64,000 bases of DNA from Acanthaster planci. Its lineage: Eukaryota; Echinodermata; Asteroidea; Valvatida; Acanthasteridae. Position 1 is the first letter of the stretch, and each line of letters begins with the position of its first letter. Under the pieces are notes generated by a model. It was not told where the DNA came from, ran no database searches, and saw nothing but the letters and a program-made list of their open reading frames with translations. The translations under genes and the position numbers were made by a program. This document shows positions 23,451-36,565 of the stretch, piece after piece. The stretch is from positions 2,096,515 to 2,160,514 of the forward strand of contig NW_019091404.1 of the NCBI RefSeq assembly GCF_001949145.1. Reading direction: 5' to 3'.

Positions 23451-26400
23451 ATGCACAGCAAACCAGTGCAAACTGAAGAGTGGCCGGTTCTAGCTAACAC
23501 CCCCAGTGCAGTTGTTGGAATTGGTAAGTGGCATGACGTAGCCTATAAACAGTTCTGTTTACTCTGAATGCTCGAAGGAAGCAGAGCCCAAAATCACAAA
23601 CAAGAGGGTCCGATACAAACACGCTCGTTACTGAAGGACATAATTATCTCCCAATTGTAAACAAACTTAAAAACGACCAACATTTTGTACTTTTACATAC
23701 AACATAGTAAAAAAAGATAAATGATACTGTCCCCTTGGTTATATTTGGAAAACGCTGTGAATTTTAAAAATTTCCTTTTAATGAGTAACATCAAACACAA
23801 GGCAAAACCTCAGAAAACTGAGCGAAAATGGTAATAGTATAATAACCTTGAATCACTTTGTGACTGTTTAAACGCAGGGTGTCGCACCACTGGAGGTGTC
23901 AACTCCCCCAAAGGAAGTCTGGGGTGTCTCGATTCGGGGTAACGACATAATCAGCGAGGTTCCTCCAGATAGATGCCAATAAGAAACATTCCCTGACCCT
24001 GATGAATCTAACCACAGCAAGCTGGTGAAACACAAGGTGGCTTCATCGACAGCATTGACAAGCTTGACACCTTCTTCTCGATTTCACCTGAGAAGCAAGT
24101 TCCCTTGTCAACTTTTACATGGGCATCGCACGCTCTGCTTTTGCCAACTGCATACCCTTACGCCTTCGATTTTCGTGGTCCCTCCTACGCAGTATAGACA
24201 CAGTCTAGTCTTCGTCCATGACTGCCACGCACAAGCACTAGTGCGGTCAGAGTTGTCAAGAGAGGTTATTTTATGCAGAAAACTTATTCTTGCCTACACC
24301 AGAAACGTCGACTGTGACAGTATGGTACTCACGGCTGATATCATCATGCCGCGCGCAAACAAGGTAAACTTTTGGCGACATTGAAGGGAGTTCCAGGCTC
24401 AGAACTTTAATGGTAACCAGTCAGATGTTAATTATATATATAACGGGTTTGCCCTTACCCAATGTATATTAATAAACACTGTATGCTCAGTGCTTGTCAG
24501 AGAGCTTGCGAAAAAAACCTCACAAGCTTACTCGGGTGGGACCCGTTATATACATAATTAACATCTCCCCAACGCAAAAATACATCTTGAAAACAGTCAG
24601 ATGTTCCAATAAAACCATGCAATCAATTACGCTTTCCAGTGGCAACCAGCCTTAGCAAAGACACTGCCAACGTCAATCGTCTCAGACGTTTTTGAGAAGA
24701 GCAATCTTCGTCAGACATATGGGGATGAGATGGATGCCACTGATATCAAGCAGGTGTCCTTAATGATGTTGAGGGTGTCTGCGTCTCTTACATCCGACAC
24801 GCCCTTGATACAGTACCACCTGAGGAAAGGGAACAATCGGTTTCAAACCATTGTCAAGAATGCTAGCAGCAAAGTTGCCGAGTATACAGAAGCTGCCAAG
24901 CACAAGATCCGAGTCATGGTGGTTCAGGCTGCAGATTGGAGGACTGACTCGCTTCATCGCTGATTCATTAAACGATTTGGGAACTGAAGAGAAAATGGAG
25001 AGTCTTCATTGATGTGAGTACCACCTTCCAGCAAACTCAGGAGAACCTCCAGGAGTTTCCATTTATCCAGTGCAAACAGGTGCACATCGAGGAGGATGTC
25101 AAAGATTAAGCATTTTTTCCCTGGTAGATTCAATGTTATAGTCTGTATCGATACCCTATAGGCATATACAGATTTCAAGCGAAGCATGGGGTTCATGGCT
25201 GACCTAATCACTGCAAATAGGTTGATGTTTATCATGGAGGGAACCAACACACACTACCTGACTGATCTGTGGTTTGGGGCTCTTGATGTCTGTTGGGTTG
25301 TTTGATGACTTTCGTAAGGAACGCTGCTGGATGTCTCTCCAAGCCTGGTTGGAAACCATGGAGAAAGTTGGTCTCAGAGAAATTTCATCAGCATCCTCGC
25401 CAAATGAATTCATCCACTGTGTCCTTGTAGGAAGAAAGCCTTCAGTCTCACAGCATCACCGAATGATCATCCAGCAAGACAAGATAGTGCAAGACAGCAA
25501 AACAGGTTCTCATCAGAGTTCCTTCCTCACTGTCATGGTGGGGTCCAGATCAGCAACCTTTCCGAGGCCAACTCTCCGGGTCGTGTTCTCAGCGAGCATA
25601 CAGACAGCCCAACAGAGGTGATGTACATCTGCAACAAAGACGACTCCCGGCCGCATGCGCTCTTAAAACTCTTTAAGGCAATATAATCAAACTCTACAAT
25701 TGTAAAATGAATATTGGTTGTCACAAAGGGAGGAAATACGGATTCATCTCGTCCAAATGGATTCCTGGCTGTTGGCTAAACCAGGGCAGTAGGCAGATTC
25801 CAGGCGTGCCCGTTTTTCTGTAGATTTGAATCCTCAAAACTCTCTAGCAGAAAATGTCCATGAAGTTTTGAAGCTGATGGACGACTCTGATCATGAGGAA
25901 CAAGAGCTTGTAATCCGATAGAATCTGAGGTTTGTTCGACGGGTTATGAATCAAGACCTAGTGGGGCAAGACCACACAACCCATGGAATGGTGATTGGAG
26001 CAGCATTAGGAAGCAAAGCAGGCAAAGGGGGCTTCTGTTTGGGAGGTCCCATCAGGATATGTTAAGATTAAAGTCAAGACAGCCCCTTAAACTTCAAGAC
26101 AAGGAAGAGACTGTCAGAGTTCTGGCCATGAACATCAGCTACACATTGATGAGTTCTTGTAGCAGTGGGCCAGCTTCTATCTAGGAAGATCTCCCGTATA
26201 TCTGCGTTGCACATCAGGTAAGTTGACAAATCCTCCTTTTTTTATTAACTAATTACATATTTAACATTAACGTTTTACCGGAAAATTATCCACAAAAAGG
26301 ACACTCTCATATTTTTAAAAGAGTGAGCATATCTCGTGCTGAAAGGTCAATAGGGAAGTTCCAATTAAGTACCTTCTCTTATCCCCCCCAACAAATGCTA

Positions 26401-26846
26401 TCAAGAAGGTGGTCATTCAAAAATTGTGGGACTTACATTATAGCTGTGCTTTTTACTTTATCTAATGTGGGAAAACTGATGTTTTCACTCACCTTCAGGA
26501 CTGGGGAGCGACACAGCAATTCTGGTACAAGAACACGCTGAAATTCCACCGCTTGGCGGCACACAACTCCAAATTAGCCAGTGGGGAGGCTCGTTGCCTT
26601 GACGCCGCAGACCTAGAAGCCAGGGTAAAATCCAAGATGGCAGAACTTCTCGGCGTGCCTGAGGAATCCATTGACGTCATCCAGCCCATGGTAAACTATG
26701 GCGTAGACTCTCTGGTTGCCTTGAAAATGGTAAACTGAGCGATCAATCAGTCGGGGATGACCATCTCCCAGTTGGATATCTTGGGTGGCATAAACACTGC
26801 TGATTTGCTGGACAAAGCAATCCAAACCAATCAAATTGGGAAGTGA
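23451..26846 (+). pseudogene. Polyketide synthase pseudogene, copy B (collapsed)
   Basis: Exon 1 (23451-23523) still reads through to AVVGIG with donor GTAAGT. Exon 2 (23878-26217) starts with GCRTTGGVNSPK but then breaks by frameshifts and stops. Only fragments remain, in PKS order: KS start (to about 24100), a KS piece with AYPYAFDFRGPSYAV (to about 24200), a jump to the late DH (TRNVDCDSMVLTADIIM), DH-MT linker, MT (24890-25450), MT-ER linker, the first bases of ER (to about 26095), then a jump to the KR tail. Exon 3 (26499-26846) keeps a readable ACP with GVDSL, but TGG has become TGA at 26736-26738. Most of KS, all of AT, most of DH, ER and KR are gone. Its length is about a third of copy A, and no functional protein is possible. 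Confidence 0.93.
24423..24566. mobile_element. MITE-like insertion inside pseudogene B
   Basis: Terminal inverted repeats of about 26 bp (agatgttaattat and ataacgggt on the left; acccgttata and ataattaacatct on the right) enclose a 144-bp AT-rich unit. The host sequence cagtcagatgtt occurs at 24418-24429 and again at 24594-24605. The intact paralogues have one such stretch at this point, so this is insertion with duplication or rearrangement of the target. Confidence 0.75.
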
Positions 26847-28179
26847 ATTTAAAAATCAGTCCTTTACTTAGTCAGTATTTTACAGTATGTGTGGAGTACA
26901 GAGTTTCCTGTTGTATCATGGAGGAGAGCGCTGACTGTTTGGGGTACAGGTTTTCAGAGCATTTTAGAATTTTTTATCTCTATTTTTTTCCTGGACGTCG
27001 CGTTTCTCCGAGGAAGTGACTTTGTATTCCTAATCTGTAAAATATAAAACTTTTTCTTCAGCTATGCAACTTGTTATGTACTAGTCAATCAGAAGTGGGT
27101 TCATCCGGTATTGGAAGCTTAATTTCTGCACTGTGCAGATCTTTATATTTTTGGCTCTATACATACATACATAAGCATTATTATTTTTTTCTCACTCTAC
27201 CATAAATGGGATGTTTGAAATCACTAAGCGATTTAGGCAAGTGTGTAGACGCATATACGTAGGAAGAGACGTAACGGAGTAGCCAGTAATGCTGGGAGTT
27301 GGAAATGTTTTCCCGACTACAATTGTTCGTTATTTATGCTTATGTGTACATAATATTGTTGTTGTACTATCGGATGGTAGAATAAGTCTAGCATGAACAA
27401 TCCAGTTACCTGCTCTTAATACAAACACAGCTCAGCCATGGCAATACAAAAATAGGAACATTTCAATAATTCAGTGGTAAACTTCTTCATAAAAATAATA
27501 TAAAAAGGGCAAATTTTTCATTGGAAGTAGGGCGAGAAATTATTTTCAAAAATGTAATTTTCAATTTTTGCTCTACGTGTACATGTTTTTGCATCAGACA
27601 TGATTTGGTGTTGAAAAACTAACTCGAAACTCCTAAACATTTTTCTAATTACTGAGAAAGATAAAACAGCAATTTAAAATTCTTGACAACGAATGATAAA
27701 ACTGGTGAATGGGTTCTTTCGCCCGAATACACGATACTGATCAAAGACATCATAAAGTTTGAGTTTGAATATATAGTCTAAACGAGGCTGGGGTCATTTT
27801 GTATCATAATTTACAGTTGCCAAGATACATCAACAGTCGTAATTTCGATGAGCGTGTGGAATCACCGCCAGTGATCCGGAAAGGAATTAATTTTCGGCCG
27901 CCCATTTAGGAAATAACTTTAATTTGCCAAAAACCTATTTGACTCACATCACGAACCCAGGTACTTCCACTGCAACGTAAAGTGGTCAAAGGAAGTTGAC
28001 ATAATCTTGAACTGGTAGAGTGGAGCACACCCTTCGCAACCGTTTTTTTTTCCGTATAGCATATCAGTCACCACATCCACTTTGTTTGCATTCACCAGTG
28101 AATACGGTACTACAGTAGAGTAGAGGTCTCAATTGAGGAAATATGGTTTCCGGGAATAGATAAAATTGAAATCCTGCTT
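26847..28179. other. Intergenic spacer after pseudogene B, nothing recognised
   Basis: AT-rich sequence with short chance ORFs only. A tacatacataca run lies near 27160. No poly(A) signal can be assigned to copy B with confidence. Confidence 0.45.
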
Positions 28180-28925
28180 CACTAATTTTCGAGTGGTTGT
28201 CACTGTGAGCCAGAGAGAAAAATCATTCAAAAAGGTGGAGAGTAGCCTTTATGATTATGGCTCATCAAAGAAAGATGTTTCACTGTTTCGACAGTAAGAT
28301 TTTAAAAGACGGTTATTAGAAGCCTCGTTCTTTTTGAAAGGTTTTGAATAAAGTGTGAATCAAAAAATCCTTTGAAAGGCAGATTTCGGAGGCAAAAGTG
28401 GCAGTTTTAGGCGTCAGTAGAAATGGTGAAATTGTAAAGTGAAAATTGTAAGGACGGCCGTGTCCGAATTGCTTGATTGCGGCTTTAAATCATACGTTGC
28501 AGTTTGGGAAGAGGCACAAGCCAGCACCAAAGAATTGTGCGTATTCAATTTCAAGTCGCAGTCAAGCACCTCTGACCTGCGTGGTATCAATACTTACTTC
28601 CATCATGTTCCAGGAACGCGTACAGTTCCTGATTCAGTCTGCATTTTAAAGGATCAGTTCTAATTAAGCTTTGAATTTGGACTTCAACTAGGTTCCGGGT
28701 TGTTGTTCGGTGGCGAATCAACATGACCACTGTTAACTTTTGTCAAAATGGAGTACGCCTAATAAAAATTTTAAAACAAAGTTCACATCTTGATTTTCTA
28801 GGTTACCGAGAAGTTAATTCCTCATTCAAATTCAGTTCCTTCCAAACACCAACGTCTACTTTTGAAATGACTTTGGAGCTGAAAGCTGATTCATCTTATC
28901 TTATACTTTCGTATCCCAAATTCTC
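28180..28925 (+). repeat. Tandem duplication of about 0.75 kb, unit 1
   Basis: Blocks gagtggttgtcactg, cctcgttctttttga, cacctctgacctgcgt, catgttccaggaacg, gacttcaactagg, ggcgaatcaacatgacca, gttcacatcttgattttc and gctgaaagctgatt recur in the same order and orientation in 29250-30415. The unit has no convincing coding sequence. Confidence 0.82.
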
Positions 28926-29249
28926 TCCCAAATTTAAAGGTTGTAAGAAATACTTAACCACACGCTCGTTCGCCTCATTGGTGTAATATTGTCCCGCTAG
29001 TCAAGTTACATGTACGCATCGAAAAAATTGAAAGCAGGCTGCTCTGAATAGCAGGAACTGCTAAAATTGGCATGGAACCAAGTTAAGACCATCGAGCTAT
29101 TTAATACGATTTTCCTCTTCGAAAAAACCAATGTGTTTATTTTTTCAAATTTAAAGAGAATACTCTCTGAATGGAACCGAGTAAAAAGTACCACTAGAAA
29201 TATTTTGAGTGGTCCCTATATACTGTGACTCTTCAAATGAAAGAGTGGT

Positions 29250-30415
29250 GGTTGCTTCACTATTTCCGAGTGGCTGTCACTGCGAGCCAGAAGGGCATGT
29301 TACTCAAAAAGATGCAAACTTCATTCTAAAGGAGTGGATGACCCTTCCAAAGAGTAGTCTCTCAGAGTCATGGCTCTTCAAAGAGTGCCTTTTCACTCTT
29401 TCATATTTAGACAGTACAACCATGAAAAGACAGTCATTAAAAGCTTCGTTCTTTTTGAGGGTTTCGATATGGTGCGAATCACAACACTGTTTGAAAGGCT
29501 GATTTTGGAGGGAAAAGGGGCAGTTAATGTGCTACATTAAAGTGAACTGGTTGAATTGAAAAGTGAGCGTGTAAAAAGAACGGTCTTGTCCGACTTACTT
29601 GGTTGCGGCTTTAAACTCAGTGGAAAGAAGCTGCAGTAAGTACCATAGAATCGCGCATAATGGCAAGCTGTAGCCCTGCACCGGCACCTCTGACCTGCGT
29701 AGGAGTGTCAATACGTTCCAACATGTTCCAGGAACGATAGAGTTCTTGATTCAATCTCAGATTTTTTTCCACGGATTATTTCTAAAAGCTTTTAATGTTG
29801 ACTTCAACTAGGGTTCCGGGTTATTGTTTGGGTGGCGAATCAACATGACCATTGGTAATTCTTTGCGATAAATGGATTAATAAACAGTGTTCACATCTTG
29901 ATTTTCTTGGTTACCGTGAAGTTAATCCCTTACTGAATTTCCATTGGCGTAAATCCCGGGGCATTGGGGTATACATCCCTCCCCTTTTTTGAGGGAGGGG
30001 GTGGGCTTATTGAATCATCTCTCTCACACACACGAACGCGTTTTTGTGCATGGTAAGCAAAAAAATGAAATGGATTGTAAAGAAGTTTTCGGACTTTCCA
30101 ACGACTAAAAATGCATTCAATAAAACTCAAACAATGAAAAACAATTTTAAAAGTCATAAATATGCCATTCTGAAGTAAGATTCTGCATGAATGTAAGACA
30201 TTCATCGACATCATGAACATCGATCTTTATATACTGCCACATGGTGTCAACCCCCCCCCCCCGGCTTGTCAAATACTCATAGCCGGGCAAGTCATTAACC
30301 CACCTTCCCCATGCCCCCATTTCCGGCACAAATTTACACCACTGGGGATTTCAGTTCCGTCTTAACACCAAATGACTTTGAAGCTGAAAGCTGATCCATC
30401 TTATCTTGTACTTAA
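29250..30415 (+). repeat. Tandem duplication, unit 2 (interrupted)
   Basis: This is the second copy of 28180-28925, diverged by many substitutions. Homology runs to about 29940 (ggttaccgtgaagttaat), is broken, then resumes at about 30345 (tttcagttcc...gctgaaagctgatccatctt). The gap is an inserted element. Confidence 0.8.
29940..30349. mobile_element. Inserted element of about 410 bp in duplication unit 2
   Basis: The insertion is defined by comparison with unit 1, which lacks it. Its ends are imperfect inverted repeats: ttggcgtaaat...ggggcattgggg on the left, and ccccatgcccc...atttacaccac on the right. It contains a run of 14 C at about 30249-30262. No transposase is present. Confidence 0.65.
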
Positions 30416-31657
30416 AAGTTGAAGAAATCGTTTACCTCACACTCACAATAGAAAAACACGAAAAAAAGATATCGAAAAGAGTTTACCACACAAAAAACCT
30501 ATTCCATCTGATAAAATCAAACCAAAGCCATCCCGCAAACAAAAGCAAAGAAAAATCAAAGCAAACAGGATTCAGGCTTTCCTTGACTACCCAGTGTCAA
30601 CAATTAAGTTCCTTCACTAACAACCATGCAGTATTAAATTTATTTCATTTGTAGACCTGAACTTTGCACAATGCCCAAATAATAATGATCTAGTTACACA
30701 TTAAACCGGACCTCCGCGGTTTTATCTTGACAAAGTACCGCGACGCTATCTTCTTGATCTGAAGTGTGTGAACCTCGCTATTTTAAAGCCTCATTTAGTT
30801 TAAGTAACCTTTAAAATAATCTGAACTACAGTGGTACTTCCCTGGGTAGAAAGTACTTTATCATTATCATCTGATTTTGAAAAAAAGTGTCCAACGCTGT
30901 TCCCTGCTGCCACTCCAGTTAAGTGCGCTGGCTTATACACTCCATTAAAATAGAAGATGGAAGCAAATGCTCAAAGCAAATCCTCTGACGAAACACTATT
31001 AACCAATCAGGAGGAAGAAATTAACAAACCTGTTCAAACGCAAAGTCGGTTCCAGGACCAACTTTTTCAGGGGCCTTGTTCTAGGGAGCCAAGAATTCGC
31101 CGGGAATTCACGTAGCCATTTATGGTATTTCTGAGGGTGAGGCTCAACAGGTGGGCCTGTATGTAAACGTGTTTTGGATGAAAGGAAATGAAAATGTCCC
31201 CTGTTGACCGCCCTCTATTTCCCATCTGGCAAAGCACAAAGACATCTGGTACATGTACATGTACATTACTTAAGTGCGATTTACCAAACCGTAGTAAATG
31301 GCCCATGCATTGCTCCTTCAGTCTGCATTTATAATTGGCTGATTCACTTGACGAAAACCGTTTCCATATACAACGTAACACAATAGAAATACGAATGTCG
31401 CCAATCGCGATTTGTGCGTCCGCACTCAACGTCCGGACTGCCCTTTTCATACAACTTGTTTGTCACCAACAGAGAAACCCGGATTTCATTACAAACCACT
31501 TGCACAAACTTAAACACCCCTTTAAGATCAACGGAGGCGCTGTTTGCTTTCCGTCTAAATCCCCAGCGGCATGTATAGTTGATCAAACAATAGTCAAAAA
31601 TTCTCCGTCTACTGGGGAAAACACTCGGGCAATCCCGGATCCCCAATCAGCATGCAA

Positions 31658-31760
31658 GCGTGACATCATCTTCAACCAATCAGTACAGCCGGCAACTATT
31701 AGCCAGTGAGTAATGCGGACAAGTTGGTGGTCACCTATTCACTTCCCGCGCCTTTAAAAG
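31658..31760 (+). promoter_or_regulatory. Predicted promoter of copy C
   Basis: The CCAAT box at 31676-31680, inside a block homologous to the copy B promoter, is followed 77 bp later by a TATA-like ctTTAAAAg at 31753. A second CCAAT lies at 31643. A TSS near 31783 is expected. The evidence is comparative and positional; no experimental support is available. Confidence 0.55.
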
Positions 31761-31782
31761 ATGCTGCAAGTTGTTACAAAGA

Positions 31783-31897
31783 CACATACACCGAAGATTT
31801 TTGGACAGAGGGCAAGTCAGATCAAAAGTAATCAATACTCAGTGCAATCGCTACCAACCAGTTGGATTCAGCCGCAGGGAACCTTCACCTAACCCAG
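31783..31897 (+). other. Predicted non-coding leader exon of copy C
   Basis: It ends in acccag|GTAAAT (donor at 31898). It carries accaaccagttggattca, the counterpart of a motif in the copy B leader. The leader intron would extend to the acceptor gttacAG at 36456-36457, about 4.6 kb. Confidence 0.45.
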
Positions 31898-33255
31898 GTA
31901 AATTTGTTACCTTGTTTAGTTTATTTCTTTTAACCAGATTGAATAATTTTTATTATAATGTGTGAACCAACCTGACGATCGTTACTTTATTTGGTCAACT
32001 TGAAATAAATTGTATCAGGAGCAAAACAAAGAGGCTCATTTCCATTCCATGTCCTATAGAAAATACCTTCCTCAATATATGGCTTGAGGTAAAGGTACTT
32101 TTTCAGGCGTTTAGAGAAATGCTGTAATTAAAATATTAGTTTTGTTCATAAAAATGAACCCAGTGCTTTTCAGGCACCCGACGGCCCAATATGATGTATC
32201 ACAATTTAAGGACATTTTGGAAAAAAAAACATAATTGGACCTTCGCCGTTTTGTTCTTTAAGTTTTGAAGACTGAAGCTGTTTTTATTTTAAAATTTGTG
32301 TATCGATCATCATATTTTATGGATAATTAAAAATGTTTTTTTAGGGGAAGATTTGCAAATACAAGCATGTTAAACTTGCTTTATCGCTTGATAGGTTTCA
32401 ACAGTCAACAGTTGATTTTTCATTTTGAGAATCAGAATCAGAAATAGCGGCCTCATATTACCGGGATATCATTCTAATTTATATTTACCAAAAAATTCGA
32501 CTTAAATTATTTTGGCAAAATATGGCCACCGGGTCCTCACCACAGTATTCCGGCTGAACAGGCCGTGACGCTAAAAGTGACGCTGTAAATTACACCGCAA
32601 TGCAAAAATCCGTACCACATTCATTACACTCACTCAGAGCCTTGACCTTTTCTGGTTATGACATTACAGATTTCCCACACCTTTTCAAATCTTTTTTATT
32701 TCAGAGGTGTGAGTGGTCACTTAAATTAAAGCTGAAAACAGCTAGCAAAAAGCTGAAAAGTAAAAAGTCCCCTACATTTGTACAGATCAGGTGTACAAAC
32801 AAGCTGAAATTCAGCGTCAAGGCATCTAAACCAAAAAAAAGCAGAAATCAGCTAAAAAGCTGGCTTCTCATTCCCGTACTCATTTACGCTTGTAACCAAT
32901 TAACTTCAAATTCGTTACAAAGAGTCTAAGACGAGCACCTGCGACATGTAATTTCTACATTGGTCAATCAAAACGATGAGCGGTGGTTCTTTCCCAACAT
33001 CAAATTCTGTCCATTCGAAATCATTAGTTTTTTAGCAGAATTTGCCTCACCCAGAGGTTGTGTACGTAATGTAAGGACTTACTTAGTTTTGTTCGATTTA
33101 AAGAAAGTTTCAATCGAGTCATCGGATGGTGTACATTAATGCAAGAAAAGAAATTAAATGTTGAACAAACAATACGAAGGACAAGTCGACTGTTCAGGAA
33201 ATATATGAAAATGTCTACTTATCTCGTGTACGAAATGAGAAGTATAAAGGTAATA

Positions 33256-33422
33256 GGGGCGATTCGCAAAAGTGCGCCACCATGACTTTGCAACGCATTG
33301 ACCAATCACAGCGCGCGAAATTTGTCGACCCTTTCCAAACGCGCATTGGGTCGACAAATTTCGCGCAGTGTGATTGGTCAACGCGTTGCAATCTCTTGGT
33401 GGCGCACTATTGTGAAATGCCC
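33256..33422. mobile_element. Palindromic MITE, family 1, copy 1
   Basis: The 167-bp element is almost one long inverted repeat: gggcgattcgc...tgcgccacca on the left and tggtggcgca...tgaaatgccc on the right. The inner arms are gaccaatcacag...aaatttgtcgaccc and gggtcgacaaattt...tgtgattggtc. A diverged second copy lies at 57123-57290. Confidence 0.88.
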
Positions 33423-34774
33423 GTATTCACTAGCCTGTGTGTCTGCTCCGAGCAGAACAAAAGAGGGCGTGTTTGTTTGTTTTTTAGTACCCAGCACATT
33501 GACGCGCGTTTACAATGGGGATGAATAGCGGCGTTTAACGAAGAGCACGCTGAGTACGCGTAACGAATTTATTCCTTAATGTATGGTCTTTGGCCGAGTT
33601 CGGCCGGCTTGTTCCCGTATGTTCACGAACAGCTCAATTTGTTGTTCGTGGGTCGGCCGCTCGAACGCCGGTAACAAACAACCGGTTATCACAAGCAACA
33701 TGCAACATGGCCGCGTCCATGCACATTAAATTGAGTCCGCTTGTTTAATATCACAGCTCACAATCTGCTATTAATCAAGTAGCCACGGGAACGGCAAAAG
33801 TGGTTCCAGGAGATTTTATATTACTGTTCCATTGTTCCTGCTCATTGTACAAACTTAAAATTGACTTCTCGGACTTTTGTGATTTTTAAAGCTGAACACA
33901 TTAGACGACACTCTTATGTTAAGTTTGAAAACATACACGGAAGTATCAGAACATGAATTTACCTAGGCGGCCACAACAGCCGCGAGCAGCTAAATATTGT
34001 TTGCACATAAGCAGTTTATTGTATATTACAATGGCTTGGCGCAACCGTGTGGGCTGTTTAGCTGCACTCTTTTCAAACGCGGGAGCAAACAAACAAGCAA
34101 ACAAACAAACAAAAAGCCTGAAATATCGCCCTGCATTCCAGTGTAATAAGAAGTTATACTTCACCGTACAGTTTATATAGTACAGTTTAAAGTCAGGCAT
34201 AAATCCTGCTTAATGCAGATAACCACTACCAGTGATCATGCTGTTTTACTTCGGTTCAATTATACTCTATTTCTAGTAGGTCTGTTTAAACGCCAGGTTG
34301 GTGCAATGTGACCACAGAGGCCATGCGTTCCAATGACGTGTAAAAACTGGTGAACATGAATGTTATACGTATCAGTATAAATATATAGACCGTAGGACGC
34401 CATTGGGGGGGGGGCCTTTACAGGGTAGTGGTGAGGGTCCCACTCATTGTAGTAACAATACTGTATTCTTCGTACAGGTTATATTCGCCGAAGGTTTTAT
34501 CTGACTTTAGAAATCTTATTGCTACTGTAGTTTACACAACACATTTTCATTTCTGTTTTGTATTGAGTAAAAGATTTCAATTAAGTGCAAAAAAAATCGT
34601 CTCTGACTTCTTCTCACGATGTTACCATTTTGAAGCTCAAGAATAATCTGTACGCTTTTTAGGCGAAAACGTTCTCTTCCTTTTGGCACATTACTCCCGA
34701 CACTTTAGTAATGCAAGTTAGCTGTAGACAAATGCTTTCTGGTCTTCTGTTTCCGGTTTAAATTCATTCATTAT

Positions 34775-35495
34775 TGTACAAGATTGTTTACGGGCCTAAA
34801 AATATGGGATGTTATAACACTTGTACAAGATTGTTTACGGGCCTAAAAAATGGGATGTTATAATACTTGTACAAGATTGTTTGCAGGTCTCAAAATATGG
34901 GATGTTATAATACTTGTACTAGATTGTTTGCAGATCTCAAAATATGGGTTGTTATAACACTTGTACTAGATTGTTTGCAGGTCTCAAAATATGGGATGTT
35001 ATAATACTTGTACTAGATCGTTTGCAGATCTCAAAATATGGGATGTTATAATACTTGTACTAGATTGTTTGCAGATCTCAAAATATGGGTTTTTATAATA
35101 CTTGTACTAGATCGTTTGCAGATCTCAAAATATGGATGTTATAATACTTGTACTAGATTGTTTGCAGATCTCAAAATATGGGTTGTTATAATACTTGTAC
35201 TAGATTGTTTGCAGGTCTCAAAATATGGGATGTTATAATACTTGTACTAGATTGTTTGCAGGTCTCAAAATATGGGATGTTATAATACTTGTACTAGATT
35301 GTTTGCAGATCTCAAAACATGGGATGTTATAATACTTGTACTAGATCGTTTGCAGGTCTCAAAATATGGGATGTTATAATACTTGTACAAGATTGTTTAC
35401 GGGCCTAAAAATATGGGATGTTGTAATACTACTACTAGATTGTTTGTAGATCTCAAAACATGGGATGTTATAATACTTCAACTAGATCGTTTGCA
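34775..35495. repeat. 47-bp minisatellite, about 15 units
   Basis: The unit reads approximately atgggatgttataatact, then tgtactagattgtttgca, then gatctcaaaat. Units alternate between a tacaagattgtttacgggcc type at the outer ends and a tactagattgtttgcagatc type inside. A 66-codon open frame across it is a by-product of the periodicity. It lies in the predicted leader intron of copy C. Confidence 0.93.
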
Positions 35496-36457
35496 AAAAA
35501 ATTGTTTGGTCTAATTTTTTAAGCTTGCTGTCCGAAATGGGAACACCCATCGTAAGCGCGCGTAGTAAAACAAGCAGCCGTGCGTGAGAAGCTGTTTACA
35601 TGTATGAACATTTACGTGTCACACTGGCATTTTGACATAACCAGTAGTGCCTTCTTTTTTCACAAACAGCGCCCTCCTTTCCGGGATCTTTTCATTCATT
35701 ATTTATTTATTTCCATTCTATTGAAATTGGAAGGTGACCTTTGGAAATTTGAAAATCGGAAAAGTTACAATTAGGTCGTAACGATTAGCAGGTAACAGGT
35801 CAATATTTGGTTGTGAACTGCGTCATTCCATGAGTTAGGGGCACAATTTGTGACACTGCCCTTGTTACATGGGTAACTTTTACCACCTGTCATGATGACC
35901 AGTAGAGTAGGTCATTTACTCTGTAGAAATAACACACACCTCTGTATTTAGCCTTGCAAGATGTATGACGTTAATTTGGAATTCACATGCAGAGAAATAG
36001 CTGTTCTCATTCTTACGAAACCCATGTAACAATTGACACCGTCACAATTTGTACCCCAACCTCATGGAATGACCAACTACATGTAAGTACTCAAAGCGGT
36101 ATTGCAAAAGCTCTCAGAAATGTTTGGACCACAACCCTAATCAAGATTCGCCGAAGCCAACAAGATTACTGGACAGTACTTTGTTCTTGAGTTTGACATA
36201 AAATACATGTATGGTTCGGTCCAATCTTTTCGGAAATTTGAACGTACTTCGCAAGAGGAACAATCTTTAACTTATTACGTACTACAAGATTTCACACCTG
36301 TATCGTGAATTGTCAATCAGAATTGAAAATCGTCATTGCCATGAAGGGGCCAAGTGCCACGGCGTTATTCAACTGGATTAATTGCAGTCATAAAACTAAT
36401 GCATATGTTTTCTGAAACCAAACATTAACTTTCTGTTTCCTTTTGTTCTCGTTACAG

Positions 36458-36565
36458 AGAGACATTATTTTCATCACAGGAAAATAACGTCGCAGAGAAA
36501 GCACTGAACCACAAGGTTGCAAAAGTAAAACAGTTGATTCAGAACTGTCATCGAGCACAGCAAGC
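36458..36565 (+). other. Probable 5' UTR part of the first coding exon of copy C
   Basis: The tract tttccttttgttctcgttacAG ends at 36457, giving 108 bp before the start codon (context caagcATGg). This parallels the acceptors before copies A and B. Confidence 0.5.

Noticed and set aside
35038-35238. 66-codon repetitive ORF
   Set aside because: It is created by the 47-bp minisatellite; three repeats (141 bp) keep the frame open by periodicity.
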